Shown: positions 8,470-15,993 of the stretch, piece after piece
Layout of the letters: the number at the start of each line of letters is the position of its first letter
How positions within the stretch are numbered: the stretch's first letter is position 1
Assembly (NCBI GenBank): GCA_002505325.1
Contig: DAUV01000013.1
Coordinates: forward strand, 1-18,398
Direction: 5' to 3'
From: Euryarchaeota archaeon UBA623
GTDB taxonomy: Archaea > Thermoplasmatota > Poseidoniia > Poseidoniales > Thalassarchaeaceae
Length of the DNA: 18,398 nt
The notes under the pieces: model-generated
The model's database searches: none
What the model saw: the letters and a program-made list of their open reading frames with translations, nothing else
Told to the model about the DNA's origin: nothing
Translations under genes and position numbers: made by a program

Positions 8470-9528
8470 TCAGACAGTTGGAACCTGAACTTGGCGGAGG
8501 ATATCTTGGACGACTTCTCCACTCTCTAGGCCCTTGATTTGATGCTCAGGCTTCAGAATCAATCTGTGAGCGATAGCCAGCTCTGCAATTGATTTCACGT
8601 CATCAGGAGTAACGAAGTCGCGACCGCGCATAGCTGCGGCGGCTCGTCCGGTCTTGAGCAGCGCCTGAGAACCTCTCGGCGATGATCCAACTAGGACCCG
8701 TGGGTCCTCGCGTGTCCTGGCTACAATCTCGACCATGTACAGTCTGACCGCAGGGTCGACGTAGACTTCCTCGATAGCCTGCTGCATTGCGACAACTCGG
8801 GCTGGGTCGGTGATGACCTCAACTTCCACGTCGTCTTTCTTCCGGGCGATACGTCGGTTGAGAATTTCAACCTCATCAGCTCGGTCGGGATAACCGACAC
8901 TCATCTTCATCATGAAACGGTCAAGCTGAGCCTCAGGCAGTGGGTATGTACCCTCTTGCTCCACAGGGTTCTGTGTCGCCATAGTCAAGAATGGTGCGGG
9001 TAACTTGTGAGTAACCACACCGACCGTGACTTGCAACTCCTGCATTGCCTCCAGAAGAGCCGCTTGTGTCTTCGGGGGCGCTCTGTTAATCTCGTCAGAG
9101 AGCAGCAGGTTACAGAAGATCGGTCCCGGCTTGAACGAGAACTCGCCCTTCTTGGCGTCGTAGATGTTAGTTCCAGTGATGTCCGCAGGGAGCAGGTCAG
9201 GCGTGAATTGAACACGCTTGAAGTCGCATCCCAATGCGTCAGCGAAGGTATTCGTCATCAAAGTCTTGGCAAGTCCGGGGTAGTCTTCGAACAGCAGGTT
9301 GCCGTTCGAGAGGATGTTTACTAGGACGTTGTCGATAACGTGCGCCTTCCCGATGATTACCTTCTGCACCTCAGTGCTAATGGCTCCTCCGATTGCGCCA
9401 ACAGCAGTCAACTTGGCACTCATCTTCTTCTTCCCGCGGGCCTTTTCGGCCTTCTCCGCGTAACCCTTCTCGACACTGTCTGGAGGAGGGTCTTCCTTTT
9501 TCTTCTCGGCTGGTGGTGTTGCATTCAT
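8470..9528 (-). CDS. moxR: MoxR-family AAA+ ATPase
   Basis: A 352-residue cytosolic ATPase. An extra N-terminal segment of about 45 residues, rich in Lys, Glu and Pro, precedes the AAA+ core. Core motifs are Walker A YPGLAKT (83-89), Walker B LLLSDEIN (Asp145, Glu146), sensor 1 MATQNP (Asn187) with the MoxR hallmark EGTYPLPEAQLDRF. Arginine-finger/sensor 2 regions follow in GSSPRGSQALL and the C-terminal lid. MoxR ATPases act as chaperone-like motors, usually with DUF58/vWA partners, as here where the DUF58 gene is next. The ATG at 9528 is preceded by GGAG 9 nt away and lies 18 nt after the DUF4350-like gene stop. A later methionine (residue 36) could give a core-only form, but it lacks comparable support. 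The client is not evident. Confidence 0.95.
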   Translation of the reverse strand: MNATPPAEKKKEDPPPDSVEKGYAEKAEKARGKKKMSAKLTAVGAIGGAISTEVQKVIIGKAHVIDNVLVNILSNGNLLFEDYPGLAKTLMTNTFADALGCDFKRVQFTPDLLPADITGTNIYDAKKGEFSFKPGPIFCNLLLSDEINRAPPKTQAALLEAMQELQVTVGVVTHKLPAPFLTMATQNPVEQEGTYPLPEAQLDRFMMKMSVGYPDRADEVEILNRRIARKKDDVEVEVITDPARVVAMQQAIEEVYVDPAVRLYMVEIVARTREDPRVLVGSSPRGSQALLKTGRAAAAMRGRDFVTPDDVKSIAELAIAHRLILKPEHQIKGLESGEVVQDILRQVQVPTV

Positions 9529-9546
9529 ATTTCATCTCTCCTTTTT

Positions 9547-11133
9547 TTAATTGCTCTTACCCCACCGTCTAATCGCTTGCATTAGTTTTCGCAATTCTTG
9601 GGGGGAATAGGTCTTACTCTTACTGTATGCCAACTCGACGAGCCGCGGGTCGCCAATCATCGATTGAATCTCTGATGGCGGCTTCGACGCCATTTGATCT
9701 CTAGTGAGATCGTGATGCACCCTAATCTTGGTGAATAGAGCTTGCTGGACTCGCAGGCGATAGGTACCTGGATCAAGTTTCGTGGGACGCTGGTTGAATC
9801 TAGTCAAATCGAAGACATGCCGCCAGTTCTCCTTCTCAGGCACCACCATCATTGCGACCAGTAGGAGCAGGCCTACGTTCAGGACCACTAGCCACTTCAG
9901 GAAGTTGTTAGAAGTAAGTAGGACGACTGTCCCCATACTTTCCACGAAAGGTGCCGATACGAGTCCAGTGATATGACGACTCTCGTCGAACACGACTTGG
10001 AAGTTCGAGACATCATTCCTAATCTCTCCCGAGAGCTCGAGATTGTTGTGCTCCATCATCGAGTGAATTAGCAATTTGTAGTACACCTCGTTGCCTCGCC
10101 ACTCATTGTTGTCGTGAATTTCCTGCATCCAGCAACTCCCAATAACGCCTTCACAGGTAGGACTTGAACCTTCTTCCACAGCCACTGGAAGAGTCCATAG
10201 GCGATTAGAGAAAGCTTCCTCATCCGATACGAAGACTATGCTCCCAGTGACCTTAATCTCGCCTACGTCCCCTCCGACCAGACCGCTCTTTCCTACGCGG
10301 ACCTGATCGTAGGCGCTGATATTAGGATAGTCGAAACGGATCATCAGTGAGAGATCTCCAGGGGCTGGATTCAGAGGATTACTCGCATCTCCATCTCCTA
10401 TCAGGTCGATAAACGCCGAAGAGGATGCTCTAGAGAGGATACTGACATCTCGCTCGTCAGGGTGTGTATCGTCTCTGAGAGAAGGCTCAAACTTCATTCC
10501 GGTAGGCGAGCGAAACATCACGGGAATCCTACAGGAGTCGGGGTTTTGGTTAACTATCTGAAAATCTGAGCAGCCTTTGCTAGCGGCTCCGGCCTGCATC
10601 TCGTTGACATCCTCTTCGACGGCTGCGACGCTCCACACGTTCTGCCAAGAAGGGTAGCATGGGCTCGGCTCGCAGTCGTATTCAAGCCAGTGCTGATTCT
10701 CGTCGTTCAACGGATCGCCGAAGAAGGTCACACCGAATTTGGTAGCCAGTCTGTTGGCGTTGGTTCCATCGGCTGCTACGATGACTTTGCCCCCTTTCTC
10801 AGTAACAAAATCGTAGATAGCATCGGCCTCGGTCTCGTCTATCGGCTTCTCGGGGGCTATGATTAGGAGCATGGTCCTGTGCGGGTCCTTCCAGTCATTG
10901 ACAAGCATGGGTGTTGACATAGTGTTAGCGATGAAATAGCCATCACCACTGTCATCGAGGCTGTTGCGCATAGCTGAGAGTTGGTAAAGTTCCTCCTCCT
11001 CATACGCTGAGTAGGCGGTGGACTTTCCCATGACGAAAAGCATCGGAAGCAGCAGTAGCAGTACTACAGTAGTAGTGATGGCGCCGATGATGTAGGTGGC
11101 AAATTGAACTTCCCGTTTATCTTCTTCAGCCAT
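9547..11133 (-). CDS. Membrane-anchored DUF4350-like protein with six extracytoplasmic cysteines
   Basis: A 528-residue protein with a helix at about 14-34 and a second near 405-425 (FLKWLVVLNVGLLLLVAMMV). A large domain of about 370 residues lies between them, presumably outside the cell, and a basic cytoplasmic tail of about 100 residues follows. The early part of the outer domain (DETEADAIYDFVTEKGGKVI and then FGVTFFGDP) resembles DUF4350, a class-I-amidotransferase-like fold often found in MoxR/DUF58 operons. All six cysteines lie in the outer domain in three close pairs (CEPSPC, CSDFQ...DSC, CEGVIGSC), which suggests disulfides. A GGAGGTTA site precedes the ATG. It is the first gene of the operon; an AT-rich promoter candidate lies about 75-80 nt upstream. 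The DUF4350 assignment is by recall of pattern and is moderate. Confidence 0.75.
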   Translation of the reverse strand: MAEEDKREVQFATYIIGAITTTVVLLLLLPMLFVMGKSTAYSAYEEEELYQLSAMRNSLDDSGDGYFIANTMSTPMLVNDWKDPHRTMLLIIAPEKPIDETEADAIYDFVTEKGGKVIVAADGTNANRLATKFGVTFFGDPLNDENQHWLEYDCEPSPCYPSWQNVWSVAAVEEDVNEMQAGAASKGCSDFQIVNQNPDSCRIPVMFRSPTGMKFEPSLRDDTHPDERDVSILSRASSSAFIDLIGDGDASNPLNPAPGDLSLMIRFDYPNISAYDQVRVGKSGLVGGDVGEIKVTGSIVFVSDEEAFSNRLWTLPVAVEEGSSPTCEGVIGSCWMQEIHDNNEWRGNEVYYKLLIHSMMEHNNLELSGEIRNDVSNFQVVFDESRHITGLVSAPFVESMGTVVLLTSNNFLKWLVVLNVGLLLLVAMMVVPEKENWRHVFDLTRFNQRPTKLDPGTYRLRVQQALFTKIRVHHDLTRDQMASKPPSEIQSMIGDPRLVELAYSKSKTYSPQELRKLMQAIRRWGKSN

Positions 11134-11170
11134 CGGGTAACCTCCATTTTATCTATTGAAATACTTAGAC

Positions 11171-11185
11171 AGCACCTACGGTGCT
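11171..11185. other. Hairpin between the two minus-strand operons
   Basis: The perfect inverted repeat AGCACC-TAC-GGTGCT (6 bp stem, 3-nt loop) lies 37 nt upstream of the DUF4350-like gene and 128 nt past the surface-protein stop. If the TATA-like box at 11208-11213 is used, the hairpin would sit at the very 5' end of the operon leader. Otherwise it could mark the 3' end of the upstream operon. No T-run follows. Confidence 0.4.
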
Positions 11186-11207
11186 TTCGCGAGCGTCATT
11201 TCACAGT

Positions 11208-11213
11208 TATATG
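11208..11213 (-). promoter_or_regulatory. TATA-like box upstream of the DUF4350/MoxR operon
   Basis: On the minus strand the sequence reads ACATATAACTG, the most TATA-like stretch in the 180-nt gap. A start about 25 nt downstream would give a leader of roughly 50 nt that includes the 11171-11185 hairpin and the GGAGG ribosome site. No clear BRE is seen upstream, so the call is tentative. Confidence 0.3.
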
Positions 11214-11268
11214 TTGCTCACGGTAGTTCATGCCACCGGCCCGATTTCTGTACGCCTAGTGCTGTTAA

Positions 11269-11306
11269 TGCACCCCCGCAATCTCCTCTTATTGGGTGCA
11301 AAGAGG
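11269..11306. terminator. Two overlapping inverted repeats after the surface-protein gene
   Basis: TGCACCC (11269-11275) pairs with GGGTGCA (11294-11300). CCTCTT (11285-11290) pairs with AAGAGG (11301-11306). The two stems interleave, so in a single RNA they would compete or form a pseudoknot. The region starts 7 nt after the stop of the surface-protein gene in its transcription direction, next to a pyrimidine-rich TTTCCCTCTTT stretch. This suggests a 3'-end signal for the long minus-strand operon. Structure seen; function inferred. Confidence 0.4.
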
Positions 11307-11313
11307 GAAATTA

Positions 11314-12243
11314 TTAGAATCTCCTAGGGACTACTAGTGAAGCGATAGCCAAGACACAAATCAGAGTTGCGATTCCGGGTGCTGGGAGGCCAGAACTGAC
11401 AATTTCTACTGGATCGCTAGTATCCACTGGATCAGTATTATCCTCGTCGGCAACGAGAGGAGGCTCCACAGTCACCGTAGTGTCGTCATCGACTATCACA
11501 GAGCCTCCGGAGTTCATCGCTCCGTTGGAGGATACAGAGACTTCAATCTTGCAGTTTCTACGGGGATGACTCTCCGATGCCGTTGCAATCAGATTCGCTT
11601 CGGCGGACTGCCCTGCACCGATGTTGCTGGTCATCAGGGAGTCTAGTCCGTTGTCAGTGGTTAGCAGAGGGCAGTTATCACTCACTTCGATTTCTCCAAC
11701 CTTGTCCTGAACATTTCCCTTGTTGGTCACGGTAACCGTGAGAATGACGTCAGAGCCCGCGTTCATAGCTCCGACAGGGTCGGAGATGTCAACCTCGAGC
11801 GAGTAGATGGTTGGTATCTTCAGATTGCCTACTGCCTCTCGCCCCTCACCTGGCAGGCCGACAGGTATTCCTTGCCGGGTCATCAGCGTGGCTGAGATTG
11901 TGAACTCCTCCTTGGAGTCAGCAGCGTAACTCCAGACGTCGATGCCCGAGACCGTGAGCGTGAACGATTTGTTCTCCCCCGCCTCGATAATCTCCGATTC
12001 GGGTCCGTCCGCTTCGCCCCCAAATGGAATCTCGTAGTCGAACTCGACGCCAATGTCGAGGAGCTCCTCATTGTTGACAAAGAACTGTATCGAGACACCT
12101 CCGTCGGTGCCGACGCTGAAGGGCACGTCTTCGTTATCTTGTGGGTAGTCTATTCCTAATTCCCAAGATCCTAGTTGTCCCTGAACCGGTGCAGCACAGG
12201 TCAGGAGAAATAGGGCGACTCCTGCGCTCAGAACCCATTTCAT
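11314..12243 (-). CDS. Secreted, membrane-anchored beta-domain (CARDB-like) surface protein
   Basis: A 309-residue protein with a clear Sec signal peptide (MKWVLSAGVALFLLTCAAPVQG, probable cleavage near 22). Two beta-sandwich-like modules follow: about 25-140, and about 148-250 with the CARDB/COG1361-type stretch SDVILTVTVTNKGNVQDKVG. Next come an acidic Asp/Thr/Pro stalk (about 255-285) and a C-terminal LPAPG, hydrophobic helix and PRRF. This end resembles archaeal PGF-CTERM/archaeosortase signals, but with PAPG in place of PGF. A two-cysteine pair (CPLL and NCKIE) lies in the second module. The ATG begins 1 nt after the stop of the FAD-subunit gene with only a weak GGAAG site, so translation is probably coupled to that gene. 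A direct role with the enzyme is not shown; binding or adhesion is possible. Confidence 0.85.
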   Translation of the reverse strand: MKWVLSAGVALFLLTCAAPVQGQLGSWELGIDYPQDNEDVPFSVGTDGGVSIQFFVNNEELLDIGVEFDYEIPFGGEADGPESEIIEAGENKSFTLTVSGIDVWSYAADSKEEFTISATLMTRQGIPVGLPGEGREAVGNLKIPTIYSLEVDISDPVGAMNAGSDVILTVTVTNKGNVQDKVGEIEVSDNCPLLTTDNGLDSLMTSNIGAGQSAEANLIATASESHPRRNCKIEVSVSSNGAMNSGGSVIVDDDTTVTVEPPLVADEDNTDPVDTSDPVEIVSSGLPAPGIATLICVLAIASLVVPRRF

Positions 12244-12244
12244 A

Positions 12245-13228
12245 CTAGACTTCCAATAGGCCGCTGCTCGCTCGCTTTGTTAAGACCTTGACCATCTTGC
12301 GCCTGTATGATGGAGGGTACCACGTGTTCAATACCGGTTTGACCGCTTTTCTGACCGCCTCAGCCAGTTCGTCAACACTAGAGCCCCCATTCCAGCTCGT
12401 TAGTGTCGCGATTGCCTCGGCGGAGTGGAAGCCCGGAATCGACTCCAGTCCTGTGGTCGCGACCCTGAGATCGCTTGGAGAGCCATCAGACCTTGACTTC
12501 CAGAGCACAGCGACACCTGCTTCGGGAAAATCCCAAGTTTCCCTCTGCCGCAGTTTTTGATAATCACCTCTCCACTCCGAGACGTCATCAGGCAGGGTGA
12601 GGTGGGTCACCAGCTCCCCAGGTGCGAGGGCATTGCGAGTAATTCCGTCCAATTCGAAGAATTCGGTTAGAGGCATCGACCTGCGCTGCGAAGGTCCGGC
12701 TAGGTGAATCGTTGCACCAAGGCACATCAGAACCGGAGCCAAATCGGCTTGGTAGGTGGCTACACATTGAGTGTTTTGGTTTGGAATAACCCTGCAGTCG
12801 GCACCAGTTCCACAGTCGCACTTGTAACACCATTCAATCGACTCTCGCCATTCCTCGGACTGGTTGAACCAGAAGCACCTCGTGTCGAGGCAAATGTTCC
12901 CGCCAACCGTGCCCGAACGACGTATCATCACACTGGCAATCATACTGGACACCTTTGCTATGAGTGGGTGCACCGCTTCTGAATCAGCCAAATCTTGCAA
13001 CCTCACCATTGCGCCGATATGAGTCTCGGACAATTCAGAGAGTTCCGGGACGCTGGCCAGAGAGATGACGTGCGGCTTGGAATTGAGGTGCCACTTGTAA
13101 TTGGGCAACAAATCTGTCCCACCGGCGACCCAATCGAATTCCCGATTCGACTGCTGTAAGTCTCCGGCTAGTGAGAGAGCCCCATCGAGTGAATCGGGCG
13201 TATGAAGCTCAAACGGTGGCATGCGCAT
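12245..13228 (-). CDS. hcrB: Molybdenum hydroxylase FAD subunit with [4Fe-4S] insertion, 4-hydroxybenzoyl-CoA reductase beta-like
   Basis: A 327-residue FAD-binding subunit of the xanthine dehydrogenase family. FAD motifs are WVAGGTDLLPNYK (about 33-45) and RRSGTVGGNICLDTRC (about 103-118). Directly after the second motif comes an insertion absent from ordinary CoxM/XdhB subunits: C118, C134, C145 and C155, embedded in DTRCFWFNQSEEWR, EWCYKCDCGTGADC and NQNTQC. In 4-hydroxybenzoyl-CoA reductase this place holds four cysteines that bind a [4Fe-4S] cluster lowering the working potential. As I recall, the first spacing (16) is identical there; the next two are 8 and 9, here 11 and 10. Two extra cysteines (C137, C139) are unusual. 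The C-terminal CO-dehydrogenase-type domain is present. Its ATG overlaps the large-subunit stop (TGATG) and follows a perfect ribosome site. The substrate is inferred only from this insertion. Confidence 0.85.
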   Translation of the reverse strand: MRMPPFELHTPDSLDGALSLAGDLQQSNREFDWVAGGTDLLPNYKWHLNSKPHVISLASVPELSELSETHIGAMVRLQDLADSEAVHPLIAKVSSMIASVMIRRSGTVGGNICLDTRCFWFNQSEEWRESIEWCYKCDCGTGADCRVIPNQNTQCVATYQADLAPVLMCLGATIHLAGPSQRRSMPLTEFFELDGITRNALAPGELVTHLTLPDDVSEWRGDYQKLRQRETWDFPEAGVAVLWKSRSDGSPSDLRVATTGLESIPGFHSAEAIATLTSWNGGSSVDELAEAVRKAVKPVLNTWYPPSYRRKMVKVLTKRASSGLLEV

Positions 13229-15984
13229 CAGGAATCACCTCCATGCCGCCTCTCAGTGTGCTTCCAAGCGCTCCCCGCGAGGCGTGGACTCTCCATGTAG
13301 TCGCTGCTTGGGGTGACACTGACGACCCAACGCTCATCTTGCTCATCAGCAGGTATCTCTGGGTCAAAACCGAAGAGAGCTCCGTTGTTGTAGTCAGAAG
13401 GGGCTGAGTCCGTCGTCCGTGCGGCATCACGTGAGGCGTGCTCAGAGGCACGAGCCTCGAGGACCCCTTGTAGTTCCGAATGATGCAATTCGGGTGAACT
13501 TAGGTCAAGCGGGGCAACTCCTTCCTGCTTGCATCGAGCCTCGACCATCCTGTGCACCCTGTCTGGAGTGATTGGTAACTCGCTGGTGCGGATTCCGATC
13601 GCGTCGTACACGGCATTACAAACTGCAGGTAGGATAGGCAGAAGGGGCCCCTCACCCGCCTCCTTCGCACCAAATGGGCCCTCGGAGTCGTTCGACTCGA
13701 CGATGATGGGCACTATCTCGGGCATCTCGTGGATGGTTGGAATCTTGTAATCGAGGAGGTCGGGGTTGATCAAGTGACCGTTTCTACCATACTTCATTTC
13801 CTCACTGAGGACCTGGCCTAGGCCCATGTGGCATGAGCCGATTATCTGACCTTTCACAGACAGCGGGTTGAGTGCCTTACCACAATCGTGTGCGGCCCAC
13901 ACCTTGAGCACCTTGGTCTGTCCAGTCTCGATGTCAACTTTTACCTCGGCTATGTAGGCAGAGAATGAGTAGGCAGGGGCGATTCCTGCACCGGCTCCCT
14001 TGTGTACTCTCCCCATCGGAGGCGTCCGGTAGGCACCAGATGACACTAGAGCTCCCTTGTCCTCCTGCGCCTTGTGAAGCGCTTCAAGATATGAAACTCC
14101 GATTGCGGGGTCATCCTTCCTGTAGATTCGTCGATCACCAATCACTAATCTCTCAACAGGCACATCAGTCGCTGCTGCTGCTGCTTCCAAGAGTTCCTGC
14201 CGTATTTCCATCGCTGCGGAGATGGCTGCGTTGGCGTTCATGAAAGTCACACGAGACGAGTACGAGCCGAGGTCGACCGGAGAGGTGTCAGTCTCTCTGC
14301 TCCTAATTCTTATCATGTCGAGAGGAAGGCCCAGAACTTCTGCTACCGACTGGGCGATTACGGTGTCAGAACCCTGGCCGATTTCGGCGGCCCCGGTATG
14401 GACTGTGACCCCTCCGTCCATGTCGATTTTGAGGTGGACGGTGGCGTGAGGGAACTTGTTCGGCTCCCAGTGAATGGGCAGTCCGCTACCCGAGATGAAG
14501 AAGCCGCAACCGATGCCGATTCCGTGACCGTCGGGCAGCTTACGGAACTTGTCGTCCCAACCCGAAGCTTGTCTTACGCGCTCAAGGCATTCGCGCATAC
14601 CGATACTGGTGACTCTGAATCCAGTGATGGTTGCGGAGTGAGGAGGCAGGAGATTGGCCAGTCTAAGGGTAATCGGATCGACATTCAACTGTTCGGCGAT
14701 ATCATCCATCCCGACTTCAACTGCACACCGCGAGTTGACCGCACCGTGCCCTCGCATCGCGCCGCTCGCAGGCTTATTGGTCCAGACCCTCGCTCCGGTG
14801 TAATGGAAAGCCCCGATTTCATAGGGAGCGGTGTGGAGCACGCCGTTGTAGTAAGTGGTGACGTGTCCGAAGGAGGCGAAGGCCCCACCATCGATTAGGG
14901 CATCAGTTTCGATGCCACAGAGCCTGCCTTTGGAATCAGCATGCAGATTCATTCCGATACGAGATGGGTGGCGCCCGCGATTCACCCAGAAGACCTCTTC
15001 GCGGTCGAAGTTAATCCTGACCGGACTACCCGTCTTGCGAGACAATATGGCGGCGCACATCTCGTGCGGAAACGGGTCTGATTTGCCCCCGAATCCACCG
15101 CCGACAAAGGTTCGGTGGACGTTGATTTGGTGCATCGGGATATCAAGGACATCAGCTAGAGCCCTGTGAACATAGTGCGGAACCTGTTGCGGAGTGTAAA
15201 GTGTCAGTCTTCCAGATGGGTCCCAATTGGCGACTACAGCATGAGGCTCCGTGAATCCGTGGTTAGCACCAGCAAACAACCAGTTGGAGTTGTGGCTGAC
15301 TACAGCATTGGCGGACATGCCCTCGATATCACCGAACTCCTGGAACACCCTCTTTTGGACGTTTGACGCACCGATGTGGTACTTGCCTCTGTCATGAATG
15401 GGCTCTTCGGAGTCCTCCAACCCCTGTCTCATGTCGTGGACCGCTTCGAGTTCCTCGTACTCGACCTCAACGAGCCGTACTGCTTCTCTTGCCGTGGCCT
15501 CATCAATCGCGGCAACACAGGCAATCAAATCTCCGACATGGCGCACTTTTTCTTGGGCCATCGCGTGCTCGTCCTTAGTCACGGGAAGCACACCAAATCT
15601 TCCACTGGCATCCTGTCCGGTGGCCACAGCGACCACTCCAGGCAACTTTATCGCTGCAGAGACGTCGATGGACAGAACTCTGGCATAGTGGTGCTTTGAA
15701 CGAACAATCCTACCGACCAACTCACCAGGAAGTCGCACATCGTCCCCGTACTGAGCCTGCCCGGTAACCTTCCATCGACCATCGATTAATGCAGTGGGCC
15801 GGCCAACGGCCGAACCGGTTACCACGTCGTCGTGCTTGTGCCCACCGTTCCCTCTAATACTCGCTATCTTATCCTCATCTCGAGGCTCGCTCGTCTTGCG
15901 ACTGCCGCCAGAACCCGGGCGAGAGAATGGCAACTTACCGCTCTGTTGGCGATAACCCTCTACTCTATTTTTATCCTCACTCAT
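13228..15984 (-). CDS. hcrA: Molybdopterin-binding large subunit, 4-hydroxybenzoyl-CoA reductase alpha-like
   Basis: A 918-residue large subunit of the xanthine dehydrogenase family, holding molybdopterin and the substrate site. The conserved fold starts at about residue 54 (VVTGSAVGRPTALIDGRWKVTGQA). It shows FVGGGFGGKSDPFPHE (molybdopterin region), SGAMRGHGAVNSRCAVE, TGAAEIGQGSDTVIAQ, DLGSYSSRVTFMNANA and the catalytic region GPFGAKEAGEGPLLPILP with the presumed active-site Glu778. The GPFGAKE.GEG form and the RGHGAVN loop are what I remember from HcrA/HbaC proteins. Unusually, about 53 hydrophilic residues precede the fold and about 96 acidic, unrecognised residues follow it (from about 823). 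Family members are nearer 770 residues. GAGGTGA lies 4 nt before the ATG and overlaps the small-subunit stop. A nicotinate- or xanthine-type substrate cannot be excluded. Confidence 0.9.
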   Translation of the reverse strand: MSEDKNRVEGYRQQSGKLPFSRPGSGGSRKTSEPRDEDKIASIRGNGGHKHDDVVTGSAVGRPTALIDGRWKVTGQAQYGDDVRLPGELVGRIVRSKHHYARVLSIDVSAAIKLPGVVAVATGQDASGRFGVLPVTKDEHAMAQEKVRHVGDLIACVAAIDEATAREAVRLVEVEYEELEAVHDMRQGLEDSEEPIHDRGKYHIGASNVQKRVFQEFGDIEGMSANAVVSHNSNWLFAGANHGFTEPHAVVANWDPSGRLTLYTPQQVPHYVHRALADVLDIPMHQINVHRTFVGGGFGGKSDPFPHEMCAAILSRKTGSPVRINFDREEVFWVNRGRHPSRIGMNLHADSKGRLCGIETDALIDGGAFASFGHVTTYYNGVLHTAPYEIGAFHYTGARVWTNKPASGAMRGHGAVNSRCAVEVGMDDIAEQLNVDPITLRLANLLPPHSATITGFRVTSIGMRECLERVRQASGWDDKFRKLPDGHGIGIGCGFFISGSGLPIHWEPNKFPHATVHLKIDMDGGVTVHTGAAEIGQGSDTVIAQSVAEVLGLPLDMIRIRSRETDTSPVDLGSYSSRVTFMNANAAISAAMEIRQELLEAAAAATDVPVERLVIGDRRIYRKDDPAIGVSYLEALHKAQEDKGALVSSGAYRTPPMGRVHKGAGAGIAPAYSFSAYIAEVKVDIETGQTKVLKVWAAHDCGKALNPLSVKGQIIGSCHMGLGQVLSEEMKYGRNGHLINPDLLDYKIPTIHEMPEIVPIIVESNDSEGPFGAKEAGEGPLLPILPAVCNAVYDAIGIRTSELPITPDRVHRMVEARCKQEGVAPLDLSSPELHHSELQGVLEARASEHASRDAARTTDSAPSDYNNGALFGFDPEIPADEQDERWVVSVTPSSDYMESPRLAGSAWKHTERRHGGDS
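13235..13242 (-). promoter_or_regulatory. Perfect ribosome binding site for the FAD subunit
   Basis: On the minus strand GGAGGTGA lies 6 nt before the ATG at 13228, inside the end of the large-subunit gene. It fixes the FAD-subunit start despite the coding overlap and implies independent re-initiation. Confidence 0.7.
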
Positions 15985-15993
15985 CGAGTCACC

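Noticed and set aside
9258..9285. Walker A of MoxR lacks the first glycine (EDYPGLAKT)
   Set aside because: PGLAKT is a usual MoxR form and replacement before it is, as I recall, common in the family; the Walker B and sensor residues are intact, so no loss of function is implied.
14398..14898. Plus-strand 166-residue open frame opposite the molybdopterin subunit
   Set aside because: It lies wholly within a gene with unmistakable family motifs, shows no recognisable domain and has no ribosome site; it is a mirror of codon bias.
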